DNA of 64,000 nucleotides from Rhodococcoides trifolii (GCF_014635345.1 NZ_BMCU01000001.1:1116001-1180000); one strand, 5' to 3'; shown: positions 33,330 to 42,748, counted from the first letter of the stretch. The notes: a model not told the origin generated them from the sequence alone. Numbers and translations: made by a program.

Positions 33330-34595
33330 ATGCGCTTGCACCAACGGGTGGCCGTCATCGGTACAGCTCTGACGGTCGCCGTCGGTGGGTTCACGGTGCT
33401 CTCCGCCGGAGTCGCGTCTGCTGAGCCCTGCGGCGTCACCGGCGTCGGCTCGACCCCGTTCGGCAACATCTTCGGCAGCAGCAGCTTCGGAAGCAGTGGT
33501 GCAGGGGGATCCGACCCGCAGGGCCCGCAAGGGGCGCTACCGGACCTGGGCGCCGGCAACACCAGAGCGGTCTCGTGGGTGACCGGTCCGCGGAGCCCGA
33601 ACAGTACGTACGACCGGTTCGGCATCTCGGGCACCGATCTCGGCATCAGCTGGGACAACGGCAAGGGTCAAACCCTCATGGCTTTCGGTGACACGTTCGG
33701 CAACTGCTCCGTTTCGGCGGGCCAGTGGCGCTCCAACGTTCTCCTGCGATCCAACGACTCCAACCTTGCCGACGGAATCGACGTTCCTAATGCGGTGCCG
33801 GGCGATGTCGACTCGGGATCGCCGGCCGACGTTCCGAACTTCTCCCGCGAGATCGTGAACTCGCTGAAGATCCCCGAGGTCGAGTCGACGACGATCCCGA
33901 CGTCCGCCATCTCGATCGGCAACGACCAGTACCTCAACTACATGTCCGTTAGATCCTGGGGTGCACCCGGCCGCTGGGTCACCAACTTCTCGGCGATCGC
34001 CAAGTCCAGCGACAACGGACAGACCTGGACCACCGACCAGAGCACGATCCGCGTCAACACCGGAATCACCCTCCCCGGAGGCGGCCAGGTCGATCGCAAT
34101 CAGGGCAAGTTTCAGCAGGTGGCCTACATGAAGGACAGGGACGGTTACGTCTACCAGTACGGAACGCCCAACGGGCGGTTCGGCGCGGCCTACCTGTCCC
34201 GCTTCCTGCCGCAGGACATCACCACGCTCGGCAAGTATCAGTACTACACGGGCGCCGGGACGTGGTCGAACAACATTGCGGACGTGAAGGACACCGACGT
34301 GGTGGTCGGTGACCCCGTGAGCGAGATGTCCGTCGCGTGGAACGACTACCTGAAGAAGTACGTCATGCTCTACGGCAACGAGGTCTCCGGTTCCATCGTC
34401 GCCCGCACCGCCGACAAGCCGGAAGGCCCCTGGAGCGGTGAGAAGACGCTGATCTCACGCCTGCAGAACAACGGCGGCATCTATGCGCCCTTCATCCACC
34501 CGAAGTCCAGTGGGCGCGACCTCTACTTCACCGCGTCGCAGTGGTCCGGCTACAACGTGATGATCATGCGGACGGATCTGGACGCGCTGCGCTGA
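33330..34595 (+). CDS. Secreted DUF4185 protein
   Basis: Exported protein of 421 residues. A signal peptide (RLHQRV basic part, hydrophobic core, cleavage near ASA-EP) is followed by a Gly/Ser-rich linker and a DUF4185 domain of propeller type. Its marks are GISGTDLGISWDNGKGQTL, MAFGDTFGNC, and repeated YLNYMSVRSW and YGNEVSGSIVART strands. DUF4185 proteins resemble five-bladed-propeller glycosidases, and some act on mycobacterial-type arabinan or other wall glycans; the exact substrate here is not shown. ATG 33330 has GGGGAG upstream. It is convergent with and overlaps the deacetylase gene by 32 bases. Confidence 0.85.
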   Translation: MRLHQRVAVIGTALTVAVGGFTVLSAGVASAEPCGVTGVGSTPFGNIFGSSSFGSSGAGGSDPQGPQGALPDLGAGNTRAVSWVTGPRSPNSTYDRFGISGTDLGISWDNGKGQTLMAFGDTFGNCSVSAGQWRSNVLLRSNDSNLADGIDVPNAVPGDVDSGSPADVPNFSREIVNSLKIPEVESTTIPTSAISIGNDQYLNYMSVRSWGAPGRWVTNFSAIAKSSDNGQTWTTDQSTIRVNTGITLPGGGQVDRNQGKFQQVAYMKDRDGYVYQYGTPNGRFGAAYLSRFLPQDITTLGKYQYYTGAGTWSNNIADVKDTDVVVGDPVSEMSVAWNDYLKKYVMLYGNEVSGSIVARTADKPEGPWSGEKTLISRLQNNGGIYAPFIHPKSSGRDLYFTASQWSGYNVMIMRTDLDALR

Positions 34596-35463
34596 CCATC
34601 CTGAAGTGCTCGGCGATGTCCCCGGCCGTCGTGAACCACACCCCGTCGGAATTCGACGTCATGTGCTCCAGCGCAGCCCGAAAGTGCTTGAGCCGGTAAG
34701 GCTGTCCCGTCAGAAACGTATGCACGGAGATCGCCAGCACCACGGCCTGTTCGTCCGAGTTCTCCTTCAGTTCGTCGAACGAGTCGACGATCATGTTCTC
34801 GAACGTTTCCGCCGTTCCGTGATGGTGCACGAACACCGGTAGGTCGTTCACCTCGTGCGGATAGGGGACACTCAGCAGCGGTCCCCCGCGCGTCGAGAGC
34901 CACACCGGTTGGTCGTCGATGGGCCAGTCCAGGGTGTACTCGAATCCCACCTCCGTCAACAGATCTTCGGTCACTCGTGACGGATTCGCGCCCGGGCTCA
35001 TCCACCCTCGCGGCGGTGCACCCTCGTGCTGCTCGATGGCGCGATAGACCTCCTCGATGGTGCGCCGCTCGTCGTCCTCGCCCTGCTGGTTCGGTTGGAT
35101 CGCGTTGGTCGAACCGTGCGCGACGACGTCGGCATCGAGTTCGCGGAACGCGTCGACCAGATCGGGTGCGTGGTCGTAGATCTCGGTGTTCACCAACAAG
35201 GTGGGCCGAATGCCGCTGCGCTGCAGCGTCTCCGCGATTCGGAAACCTCCGACCCGGTTGCCGTACTCGCGCCACCCCCAGTTGTAGGTGTTCGGCTGAT
35301 CCATGTCCGGGGTGTACCCGAGACCGGGGGAGCCCTCGTCGTAGGGGTAATGCTCGCAGTTCACCGCCACGTACACGGCCAACCGGGCGCCGCCGGGCCA
35401 CTCGAACTGCGGTCGGTCGGTGATCGCGGAGTAGTCGAAGCGTCCGTGCGAGGGGAGTGCCAT
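34564..35463 (-). CDS. Polysaccharide-deacetylase-family (PuuE-like) hydrolase
   Basis: NodB-homology hydrolase of 299 residues. It starts RFDYSAITDRPQFEWPGGARLAVYVAVNCE, which resembles the allantoinase/PuuE and HpPgdA branch. The segments TLLVNTEIYDHAPDL, DADVVAHGSTN, and GWMSPGANPSRVTEDLL follow the family order, with histidines AHGS and HHHG as metal candidates. The typical first motif is modified, so deacetylation is likely but the substrate (allantoin-like amide or glycan) is open. It may be expressed with the downstream-overlapping wall-related genes. Confidence 0.82.
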   Translation of the reverse strand: MALPSHGRFDYSAITDRPQFEWPGGARLAVYVAVNCEHYPYDEGSPGLGYTPDMDQPNTYNWGWREYGNRVGGFRIAETLQRSGIRPTLLVNTEIYDHAPDLVDAFRELDADVVAHGSTNAIQPNQQGEDDERRTIEEVYRAIEQHEGAPPRGWMSPGANPSRVTEDLLTEVGFEYTLDWPIDDQPVWLSTRGGPLLSVPYPHEVNDLPVFVHHHGTAETFENMIVDSFDELKENSDEQAVVLAISVHTFLTGQPYRLKHFRAALEHMTSNSDGVWFTTAGDIAEHFRMVSAARPDPSA

Positions 35464-35480
35464 CACCCCATGATGCCCCG

Positions 35481-37178
35481 CTATGCGTTCAGAGCGTCGA
35501 CGACCTTCTCGACGAGCGTGTCGTCGCTCAGACCCAGGATGTCGTTCCAGTAGTACGTCGCCTCGGCGCCGTACGAATGGCCGTGCCCGTCCGGAACGTC
35601 GGCGGCGAACACCATGTCGAGAGTCACCTGCCAGAACGTCACGAACGGAATCCACGTCATTCCTTTGTCGACGTCGGCTCCGCGCGGTTCTGTGAGCCAA
35701 TCGGGTTGGCGCAGAACGAGATCGGGTGACCACCACACGATCGGATCGCTCGGGTGCTGCCAGTAGACGATTCTCGGCGACCCCCAGTCGCCCAACGCAG
35801 GACCCTCGAGGTCCTCGGGTGTGGCGGCGAATCGGACGTTCTCACCGCCGTAGATCACCGGCAGGATCTCTCGGCTGCCCGGATCGCGCGACTGCGTCAC
35901 CCGCGCCCATTGCTCGCTGAAATTCGGTGTGCCCACCCAGAGTGCGCCACTGGTGCGGGTGATCATGTCCTGCACGCCGGAAAAAGCGTCCTGCCCACCG
36001 TAGGAACCGAGCGATTCACCGAACGTCAGCAGCGCGGGACGCTGATCCTCGGGAAGGGTGCGCCACCGTTCGTACACTGCCTCGAACAGGGCTCTACCGG
36101 CCAGCAACGGTGTGGCTCGGTCCGCGAGGAACGCCAACGGGCTGGGAAGGAACGAGTATTGGATCGCCGCGATGGCGGTATCACCGCCGGCGAGGTACTC
36201 CAGCGACGACGCAACGCTCTCGTTCACCCAACCGCGGCCTGTCGTCGTGGCGATGGCCAGATACTTCCGGTCGAACGCCCCGGTGCGGTCGAGCTCGTCG
36301 ACTACGTTGTCCGCCAACGATTCCACAGTCTGCAGCCCGAGTCCGAGACCGTCCGCATCCACCGACGCTCGACCGGAGTACACCCGAATCGGTTCGAGGG
36401 CAGGCGCTCCGATCACGGACTCGATGTCGTCGGAGCGAGGTCCACCGGCGACGAACGTACGCCCCTCCTTGCCCAACGAGTCCCACGGTTGCCTCGAATC
36501 GGGTGATCCCGACCGCTGCGACTCGGTCGGCTGCTCGACACCGGGAGCGGAGCCGGCGTCCGACGCGGACGCGGAACCGTTGGAGATGCGGGAGATTCCG
36601 GTCGAGAGCAGGCCTTGGGTCGCCAGCACGACGACGAGGGCGACGACGGCAACGGCTGCTCCGCGAGCGACAGGCTCGGGAACGATGCGACCTGCCACCC
36701 GCGTCAGGGTGTTCGCCAGCTTCCGAAGGCCGCGGCCGGCGAACACCAACACGACGAACACGACCGCTCCGAGTACGAAGACACCGGGATAGTCCCAGCT
36801 GCTTCCCTTTTCGAAGCCGACGAGCTCACGGGTGATGTCCTGCCACCACGAACCGAGGAACAGGAACAACGGGACCACGACGACGGCCGTCAGGCCGAGT
36901 CCGTACCACCCGAATCGGCGCCACCGCTCCGACCACTGTCTGGTCAGGCCGCACTTGCGCAGTCCCCACACCGCAAGGACACCGACGCCGTAACCGCTGG
37001 CGACGCTGATGCCGGTGGCGGCCGCCTGCAGGTACCACGGGCGCGGAAGTAGCGACGGCGACATCGACCAGCAGTAGAACAGCAGACCGACCGCCAGACC
37101 GACGGGTTCGAAGCGGCCCAGCCAAGACCAAAAGCGGTCCACCACCCTGCCGCTCAGTGTGCGTGCGCTCTTGACCAT
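35481..37178 (-). CDS. Abhydrolase_9 membrane protein with alpha/beta-hydrolase domain
   Basis: Protein of 565 residues. Four or five N-terminal membrane helices (about 20-200) precede a periplasmic alpha/beta-hydrolase domain. The nucleophile elbow is LTFGESLGSYGG (Ser of G-E-S-L-G, about residue 395), and a histidine near the C-terminal DVPDGHGHSYG may complete the triad. The N-domain carries the SMSPSLLPRPWYLQA signature of this family, common in mycobacteria and relatives. The natural substrate is unknown; lipid or wall ester cleavage is plausible. Confidence 0.88.
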   Translation of the reverse strand: MVKSARTLSGRVVDRFWSWLGRFEPVGLAVGLLFYCWSMSPSLLPRPWYLQAAATGISVASGYGVGVLAVWGLRKCGLTRQWSERWRRFGWYGLGLTAVVVVPLFLFLGSWWQDITRELVGFEKGSSWDYPGVFVLGAVVFVVLVFAGRGLRKLANTLTRVAGRIVPEPVARGAAVAVVALVVVLATQGLLSTGISRISNGSASASDAGSAPGVEQPTESQRSGSPDSRQPWDSLGKEGRTFVAGGPRSDDIESVIGAPALEPIRVYSGRASVDADGLGLGLQTVESLADNVVDELDRTGAFDRKYLAIATTTGRGWVNESVASSLEYLAGGDTAIAAIQYSFLPSPLAFLADRATPLLAGRALFEAVYERWRTLPEDQRPALLTFGESLGSYGGQDAFSGVQDMITRTSGALWVGTPNFSEQWARVTQSRDPGSREILPVIYGGENVRFAATPEDLEGPALGDWGSPRIVYWQHPSDPIVWWSPDLVLRQPDWLTEPRGADVDKGMTWIPFVTFWQVTLDMVFAADVPDGHGHSYGAEATYYWNDILGLSDDTLVEKVVDALNA

Positions 37179-37194
37179 GTCGCACAGTGTCGCA

Positions 37195-39450
37195 CTATCC
37201 GCCCAATGTCTTCTTCAGGTAAGTCCCGGTGTGGGTGGGACTCTCGACCAGCGCGGCGACTGTTCCCGTGAAGACCACCTGTCCGCCGTCGTGACCCCCG
37301 TCCGGCCCGAGGTCGATGACCCAGTCCGCTGCCGCCACCACGTCGAGATTGTGTTCGATCACGATCACCGTCCGCCCCTCGTCGACCATGCCCGACAACA
37401 GGGCAATGAGATTCGCGACGTCCGACGGGTGCAGGCCGGTGGTCGGCTCGTCGAGTACCAGAATCGGCGACGATCCCACCAGTTCCGTCGCCAGTTTCAG
37501 TCGCTGCCGCTCACCGCCCGAGAGCGACGACAAGTTCTGCCCCAGAGACAGATACCCGAGTCCGACGTCCACGCACCGGCTCAGAATGTCGCGAATCTTC
37601 TTGACCTCGAAGAACCCGACGGCATCGTCGACGGACATCTCGAAGACGTCCGCGATGCTGATCCCGTCGACGGTGTACTTGATCGCACCCGAGCGAAAGC
37701 GTCTGCCCTGACACGTCTCGCACATGCTGGTCACTGGATCGGTGAACCCGAGATCGGTGAAGATGACGCCGCTGCCCTGGCAGTCGGGGCAAGCGCCGTC
37801 GGAGTTCGGGGAGAACAGTGATGCGGGCTTTCCGGTCCTCTTCGCGAAATGTGCCCGAATGTGTTCGAGCAGTCCGGTGTACGTGGCGGGGGAGGAGCGA
37901 CGGGATCCGCGGATCGGCGCCTGATCGATGATGACGGCGTCGGGTGCCGCGTCCTGCAGGTGTCCGTGGATCAAGCTCGACTTGCCGGAGCCCGCAACGC
38001 CTGTCACCGCGGTCATGATGCCCAGGGGGATGTCGACGCTGACATTGCGCAGATTGTGAGTGTTCGCGTCGACGATCGACACCCATCCCGTCGCAGTCCG
38101 TGGCTCACGGATCGACGACCCGTCACGCCGGAGCGCGGAACCCGTGCGGGTGTCTGCGCGGGTCAAGTCGGCGTACGTCCCTTCGAAGACGACGGTGCCG
38201 CCGGACTTTCCTGCCCCGGGTCCGATTTCGACGATGTGGTCCGCAATGGCCATCACTTCCGGATCGTGCTCGACGACGAGCACGGTGTTTCCTTTGTCTC
38301 GCAACGCAAGCAGCATGTCGTCGAGCCGATGGACGTCGCGCGGATGCAGCCCGGTGGTGGGCTCGTCGAACACGTAGAGCATGTCGTTCAGCGTGGCGCC
38401 GAGGTGGCGGACCATTTTGATGCGTTGCGACTCACCGCCGGACAACGACGACGTCGCCCGATCCAGGCTGAGGTAGCCCAGGCCCAGATCGACCAAACGC
38501 CGTAGCTGGGTCACGATCTCGGACTTCGGTCCGTCGAGATCCTTCAGCTTCCATCCCTCGATCCGGTCGGCGAGATCGGAGACCTGCATCGCGAATGCGT
38601 CGGGAATGGAGAGCCCTTCCAACGTGGCGCCGCGGACGGTCTCGTTGTAACGGGTGCCGCCGCAGTCGATGCACGTGCCGCGGGTGACGATGCGGTCGAA
38701 CGCCTCCTTGGACTTGCCCTTGAGGGCGTCGGCGTCTTTGGAGAGGTAGCTTCGACGGAACCGCGAGACGATGCCCTCGAACGTCTTCATCAGGGCGTCG
38801 GGATTCGCCATTTCGACTTCGCCGGGCTTGGCGTCGAAGAAGAGGTGGCGCTCGCGTGCGGAGTACTGCTCGACGGGTACGTCGAGATCGAACAGTCCGG
38901 AGTCGGCGAAGATGCGGTAGGGCCACTTGCCGGGTAGGAAGTCGGGGTGCTTGAAGGGGCCCTCGCGCAACGACTTCGACTCGTCGACGAGCTCGGCCAT
39001 GTCGATGATCTTGGCCTCGCCCAGGCCGCCGCATTCGGGGCACATGCCCGCGGGGTCGTTGAACGAGAAGGCGTTCGCGTATCCGATGGACGGGGACACT
39101 CCCCGCGACCAGAGCATGCGCAACCAGTCGCCGATGTCGGTGATGGTGCCGACCGTGGAGCGCGGGCCGCCGAACAATCGCTTCTGGTCGACGATGACGA
39201 CCGCGGAGAGGTTGGCGATGAGGTCTGCGTCGGGACGGCCGTACGACGGGAGGAAGGTCTGTGCGAAGGCGGTGAAGGTCGAATTGATCTGTCGCTGAGC
39301 CTCGGCGGCGATGGTGTCGAAGACCAGGGACGACTTTCCGGAGCCGGACACGCCGGCGAACACGACCAGCTTGCGTTTGGGTAGGTCGAGATCGACACCG
39401 CGCAGGTTGTTCTCGCGCGCGCCTCGAATCATGATGGTGGATAACGACAT
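37195..39450 (-). CDS. UvrA-like ABC ATPase, drug-resistance type
   Basis: Double-ATPase of 751 residues, shorter than UvrA (about 950). Site 1 Walker A is GVSGSGKSS, with zinc pairs CPECGG and CIDCGGTRYN, and signature SLSGGESQRIKM with DEPTTGLHP. Site 2 has GVAGSGKSSLIHG, CPDCQGSG, CETCQGRRF and LSSLSGGERQRLKL. The missing UvrB-interaction and insertion regions place it with UvrA-like proteins linked to DNA-targeting drug resistance rather than core repair. ATG 39450 overlaps the stop of its TetR regulator (TGATG), so it should be induced with it. Confidence 0.88.
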   Translation of the reverse strand: MSLSTIMIRGARENNLRGVDLDLPKRKLVVFAGVSGSGKSSLVFDTIAAEAQRQINSTFTAFAQTFLPSYGRPDADLIANLSAVVIVDQKRLFGGPRSTVGTITDIGDWLRMLWSRGVSPSIGYANAFSFNDPAGMCPECGGLGEAKIIDMAELVDESKSLREGPFKHPDFLPGKWPYRIFADSGLFDLDVPVEQYSARERHLFFDAKPGEVEMANPDALMKTFEGIVSRFRRSYLSKDADALKGKSKEAFDRIVTRGTCIDCGGTRYNETVRGATLEGLSIPDAFAMQVSDLADRIEGWKLKDLDGPKSEIVTQLRRLVDLGLGYLSLDRATSSLSGGESQRIKMVRHLGATLNDMLYVFDEPTTGLHPRDVHRLDDMLLALRDKGNTVLVVEHDPEVMAIADHIVEIGPGAGKSGGTVVFEGTYADLTRADTRTGSALRRDGSSIREPRTATGWVSIVDANTHNLRNVSVDIPLGIMTAVTGVAGSGKSSLIHGHLQDAAPDAVIIDQAPIRGSRRSSPATYTGLLEHIRAHFAKRTGKPASLFSPNSDGACPDCQGSGVIFTDLGFTDPVTSMCETCQGRRFRSGAIKYTVDGISIADVFEMSVDDAVGFFEVKKIRDILSRCVDVGLGYLSLGQNLSSLSGGERQRLKLATELVGSSPILVLDEPTTGLHPSDVANLIALLSGMVDEGRTVIVIEHNLDVVAAADWVIDLGPDGGHDGGQVVFTGTVAALVESPTHTGTYLKKTLGG

Positions 39451-40211
39451 CAGTGTCCTCCTTCGATCAGTGCGGTGAGTCCGTCGATGATGCGGTCGAG
39501 CCCGAATCGGAACAGTGCCTCGGCGTCGGCACCCTCGTACGCCTGCGCCGACGCGGCACCCACGCGGGATGCAAGTGGATAGTCGTTGCGGTTCATCGCC
39601 AGGGCCAGAACGGGTTCGACGCGTTGCCATTCGTTCTGCATCGACTCCCACCATTCGTCCTCGGTCATGGCGCCGCCGGTTGCGCCGTGCACACCCAGGT
39701 ACCACCGGGCCGAGGAGGAGGCGTGGCTCTGCACGAGTGCGACGGCCATGTCCATCTGGACGTCGTCGAGTCCGATCCCGTCGACTCCGCCGAGTTCGGT
39801 CTCGTACTTGCCGACGACGCCGGGCCCGAGGGTCGAGGACACGGTCGGCGAGATGTCGAGCTGCCACGGGTGTCGCAGACACGACTCCCAGTTGCGACGA
39901 GCCATGTGCCGCAACCGTTCCTGCCAGCCGTCGAACGACGCCGGCAGGACCCCGTCGGCGTAGCACTCGTGGTCCACGGAGTCGCGCATCAGTGCGATCA
40001 ATTCGGGCTTGCCCGGCACGTGGGTGTAGAGCGACATGGTGCCGACGGACAGTTCGTCGGCGACAGCGCGCATCGTGACCGCACCCAAGCCGGCGCGGTC
40101 GGCGATCGCGACACCGGCAGCCGTGATGGCGCCGATGCTCAGCCCGGTGCGCGAGGTGCGGTCGCGGGGAGCCCAGAGGAGGGGGATGAGGCGAGCTTGA
40201 TCCGGCTGCAT
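39450..40211 (-). CDS. TetR-family regulator of the UvrA-like gene
   Basis: About 253 residues: TetR helix-turn-helix (LGAVTMRAVADELSVGTMSLYTHVPGKPEL) followed by a TetR_C domain of the tetracycline-repressor type. Its N-terminus is preceded by an extra 25-residue segment. ATG 40211 is preferred; a TTG at 40220 would lie inside the operator palindrome. The palindrome ends three bases upstream of the start, implying tight autorepression of this regulator plus the UvrA-like gene. Confidence 0.9.
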   Translation of the reverse strand: MQPDQARLIPLLWAPRDRTSRTGLSIGAITAAGVAIADRAGLGAVTMRAVADELSVGTMSLYTHVPGKPELIALMRDSVDHECYADGVLPASFDGWQERLRHMARRNWESCLRHPWQLDISPTVSSTLGPGVVGKYETELGGVDGIGLDDVQMDMAVALVQSHASSSARWYLGVHGATGGAMTEDEWWESMQNEWQRVEPVLALAMNRNDYPLASRVGAASAQAYEGADAEALFRFGLDRIIDGLTALIEGGH

Positions 40212-40214
40212 TGG

Positions 40215-40237
40215 GTACAACGTACCGTACGTTGTAC
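40215..40237 (-). promoter_or_regulatory. Perfect 23-bp operator palindrome
   Basis: Arms GTACAACGTAC and GTACGTTGTAC around a central C, with no mismatch. It fills the 33-base gap between the two TetR genes and touches the start of the TetR/UvrA-like operon. It is the expected binding site of that TetR. Confidence 0.8.
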
Positions 40238-40244
40238 GGATTGA

Positions 40245-40784
40245 CTACGGTCGAGAGCGAAGCCCATCGAGCACCACGCCGAGCAGGCGGCGGGAGCGGG
40301 ACTCCCACTCGTCGGGCCGAACCCGTGTCAGGTATCCGATCAGCAGGATCACATCGCGCGGGTCCACGTCGGACCGGAGGGACCCGTCAGCTTTCCCGGC
40401 CTCGAGGAACCGGCTGATCGCGTCGCCGATGGGTCCGAGACTGTGGGCCGAAAGGTCTTGCCACACCGCGTCTTCCACCGCAGCGAACACGTCACGCTTG
40501 ACTTCGGCGTACTCCGCGACACCGTCGAACCACAGTCGGAGCGCCTCCACCGGCTCGTGGGCGGCCAGTAGCGTCGGCGCCGCCGATATCAAATCGTCCA
40601 CGTCCTTGCGGTACACCTCGGACAGGAGCGCTTCGCGGGTAGGGAAGTGCCGATAGAGCGTCCCCTGGCCCACGCCGGCCGCCTTCGCCACGGCGTTCAG
40701 CTTGAACTCCTCGGAGCTCCCGAGCAGATCCCGCGCGGCCCGGACGATGCGCGTTCGGTTCTCGGTGGCGTCGGCACGGGCCAT
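40245..40784 (-). CDS. TetR-family regulator, divergent to an SDR gene
   Basis: Regulator of 179 residues. The helix-turn-helix region runs NRTRIVRAARDLLG to FKLNAVAKAAGVGQGTLYRHF, with the following TREALLSEVY helix; the rest is a helical ligand domain (TetR_C type with LRLWFDGVAEYAEVKRD). ATG 40784 is used. Two 12-bp palindromes lie in the gap to the divergent dehydrogenase, which is therefore the likely target. Confidence 0.9.
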   Translation of the reverse strand: MARADATENRTRIVRAARDLLGSSEEFKLNAVAKAAGVGQGTLYRHFPTREALLSEVYRKDVDDLISAAPTLLAAHEPVEALRLWFDGVAEYAEVKRDVFAAVEDAVWQDLSAHSLGPIGDAISRFLEAGKADGSLRSDVDPRDVILLIGYLTRVRPDEWESRSRRLLGVVLDGLRSRP

Positions 40785-40810
40785 CAGGGCTCCTGGGTGG
40801 GTAGCTAAGC

Positions 40811-40851
40811 GGACACATGTCCGGTACGGTCGGATAGACGGACACGTGTCC
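40811..40851. promoter_or_regulatory. Two 12-bp operator palindromes
   Basis: GGACACATGTCC (40811-40822, one mismatched pair) and GGACACGTGTCC (40840-40851, perfect), spaced 29 bp centre to centre, between the TetR start and the SDR start. This phasing suits two regulator dimers. Confidence 0.75.
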
Positions 40852-40869
40852 ACTTTAGAGGAGGAAGTC

Positions 40870-41610
40870 ATGACGAACATCGACGGCAAGGTCGTGGCCA
40901 TCACAGGCGCGAGCAGCGGCATCGGCGAGGCGACCGCACGGCATCTGGCGGAGCGGGGAGCTGCGGTCGTGCTGGGTGCGCGGCGTGTGGACCGGTTGCA
41001 GACAATCGTCGACGACATCAGAGCCTCGGGAGGGCGAGCCGACCTGCGCGCAGTGGACGTCACCCAGCGCGCCGACCTCGTGGCGTTCGTCGATCACGGT
41101 GTCGAGACGTTCGGTCGGGTCGATGTTCTGGTGAGCAACGCCGGCATCGCCAAGATCGGCCCGATGGAGGATCTGGATGTCGACGCGTGGTCGGCGATGA
41201 TCGACGTCAACGTCAGCGGGGTCCTCAACGGTATCGCTGCGGCCATGCCGGTATTTCGTCGCCAGGGACACGGTCATCTGGTGACTACGGTCTCGACATC
41301 CGGGCTCAAAATCGTTCCGACACAAGCGGTGTACGCAGGAACGAAGAATGCGGTGAGGACGCTGCTGGAGGGCCTGCGTCAGGAATCCACGGACGGAATG
41401 CTCCGCACCACGTCGATCAACCCGGGGTACGTGCGCACCGAGTTGGCCGATTCGGTCGACGACCCCGAGACGCGCGAGGCGGTGCGGCGCAGCATGGAGC
41501 ACTTCGCCATCGCACCGGAGGCTGTCGCACGTGCCATCGCCTTCGCCATCGAGCAGCCCGCCGACGTCGAGATCGGGGACATCACGGTGCGGCCGACGGT
41601 GCAGGGGTAA
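40870..41610 (+). CDS. Short-chain dehydrogenase/reductase
   Basis: Classical SDR of 246 residues. Cofactor motif TGASSGIGEATA (residues 13-24), NAG motif VSNAGIAKIG, catalytic serine VSTSGLKIV and YxxxK YAGTKNA. The C-terminal substrate loop includes NPGYVRTELADSVDD. NADP preference is suggested by the arginine pair GARRVDRL after the second strand. ATG 40870 follows GAGGAGGAAG. It is controlled by the divergent TetR through two palindromes, so it probably acts on a xenobiotic carbonyl or alcohol. Confidence 0.93.
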   Translation: MTNIDGKVVAITGASSGIGEATARHLAERGAAVVLGARRVDRLQTIVDDIRASGGRADLRAVDVTQRADLVAFVDHGVETFGRVDVLVSNAGIAKIGPMEDLDVDAWSAMIDVNVSGVLNGIAAAMPVFRRQGHGHLVTTVSTSGLKIVPTQAVYAGTKNAVRTLLEGLRQESTDGMLRTTSINPGYVRTELADSVDDPETREAVRRSMEHFAIAPEAVARAIAFAIEQPADVEIGDITVRPTVQG

Positions 41611-41614
41611 CCGC

Positions 41615-42748
41615 CTACCTCATCGCCTCGTACGTCGCCGTCAGATATTGCCCGGCCCGCTCCGACCCGATGATGCCCGGCCCCATGCGATTCATCATGT
41701 AGGAGAAGGTCATCTTGGTGTCCGGGTGCATCACGATCAGCGAGCCGCCCCAGCCGCCCCAGAAGCAGATCTTCTCGTCCGGAATGTACGGGACCGTATT
41801 GCGTTGCGGCAGAGCGAAACCGATGCCGAAGCGCAGCGGGACACCGAGCACGAGGTCGACGCCGTTGCTCTGCTCGTTGAAGATCAGGTCGATGGTGTCG
41901 GGTCCGAGCAGGCGCACACCGTCGACGGTTCCGCCGCGGGAGACTGCCGACAGAATGCGGGCGACCGAGCGAGCATTACCGTGGCCGTTCAGCGCCCCCA
42001 TGTCTGCGTTTCTCCACGCCGGGGTGTTGGCCGATGTTGCGTTGATCAACGGACCGAGGAACGTCTTACGCCGCACCAGCAGCGGATCGGGTACCTCGTC
42101 ACCGGTCGGTGGAGGCGGCGGAACCACGTCGGCAATGCGGGGCCAGTCCTGCTCTGCCGCACCGATACCGAAGTCCGCACCCAGCGGTCCGGCGATCTCC
42201 TCGGCGACGAAGTGCCGCAACGACTGTCCTGTCACGCGCCGGACCAGTTCGCCGATCAGGTGTCCCTGGCTCGCGGCGTGGTATCCCGACTCCGTGCGCG
42301 ACGGCCACCACGGTGCCTGGGCGGCCAGTTTCGACGTCGAGGTCTCCCAGTCGTACATCTCCTCGGTCGTGAACGGCCCGTCCCACCCCGATACTCCCGA
42401 GGTGTGCGACATCAGGTGCCGAACTTCGATGTCGCCTTTGCCCTCTGCAGCGAACTCGGGCCAATACCTGGCGACCGGAGAGAAGGCGTCCACCAGGCCT
42501 CGGTCGATCAGCATCAGAGCGGCGAGGTTCGTGACGGTCTTCGTCGTCGACCACACGTTGGTGATGGTGTCCGTTGTCCACGGCACCTGGCGGTCGACGT
42601 CGCGATGCCCGCCCCACATGTCCACCACCCGTTCGCCGTCGATGTCCACGACGACGGAGGCTCCGAGCTCGATGTCATCGGAGATGTTCGATGCCAACGC
42701 TTCTCGGACACCGCCGAACTCGGGTGCGCAGTACCCTTCGACGTTCAT
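41615..42748 (-). CDS. Class C beta-lactamase-like serine hydrolase (EstB type)
   Basis: Serine hydrolase of 377 residues. The S-x-x-K motif is VWSTTKT (about residue 68), the Y-x-x motif is SGYHAAS near 156, and the C-terminal block WGGWGGSLIV replaces the KTG box. There is no signal peptide, which fits an intracellular esterase rather than a lactamase. It is the last gene of a TetR-headed group and overlaps that TetR gene's stop by four bases; the neighbours suggest ester cleavage in a catabolic pathway. Confidence 0.88.
   Translation of the reverse strand: MNVEGYCAPEFGGVREALASNISDDIELGASVVVDIDGERVVDMWGGHRDVDRQVPWTTDTITNVWSTTKTVTNLAALMLIDRGLVDAFSPVARYWPEFAAEGKGDIEVRHLMSHTSGVSGWDGPFTTEEMYDWETSTSKLAAQAPWWPSRTESGYHAASQGHLIGELVRRVTGQSLRHFVAEEIAGPLGADFGIGAAEQDWPRIADVVPPPPPTGDEVPDPLLVRRKTFLGPLINATSANTPAWRNADMGALNGHGNARSVARILSAVSRGGTVDGVRLLGPDTIDLIFNEQSNGVDLVLGVPLRFGIGFALPQRNTVPYIPDEKICFWGGWGGSLIVMHPDTKMTFSYMMNRMGPGIIGSERAGQYLTATYEAMR

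Noticed and set aside
39451-40308. Longer 5' reading of the UvrA-like gene, upstream of 39450
   Set aside because: The extension runs through the TetR gene in another frame and has no family similarity; ATG 39450 gives the normal start.
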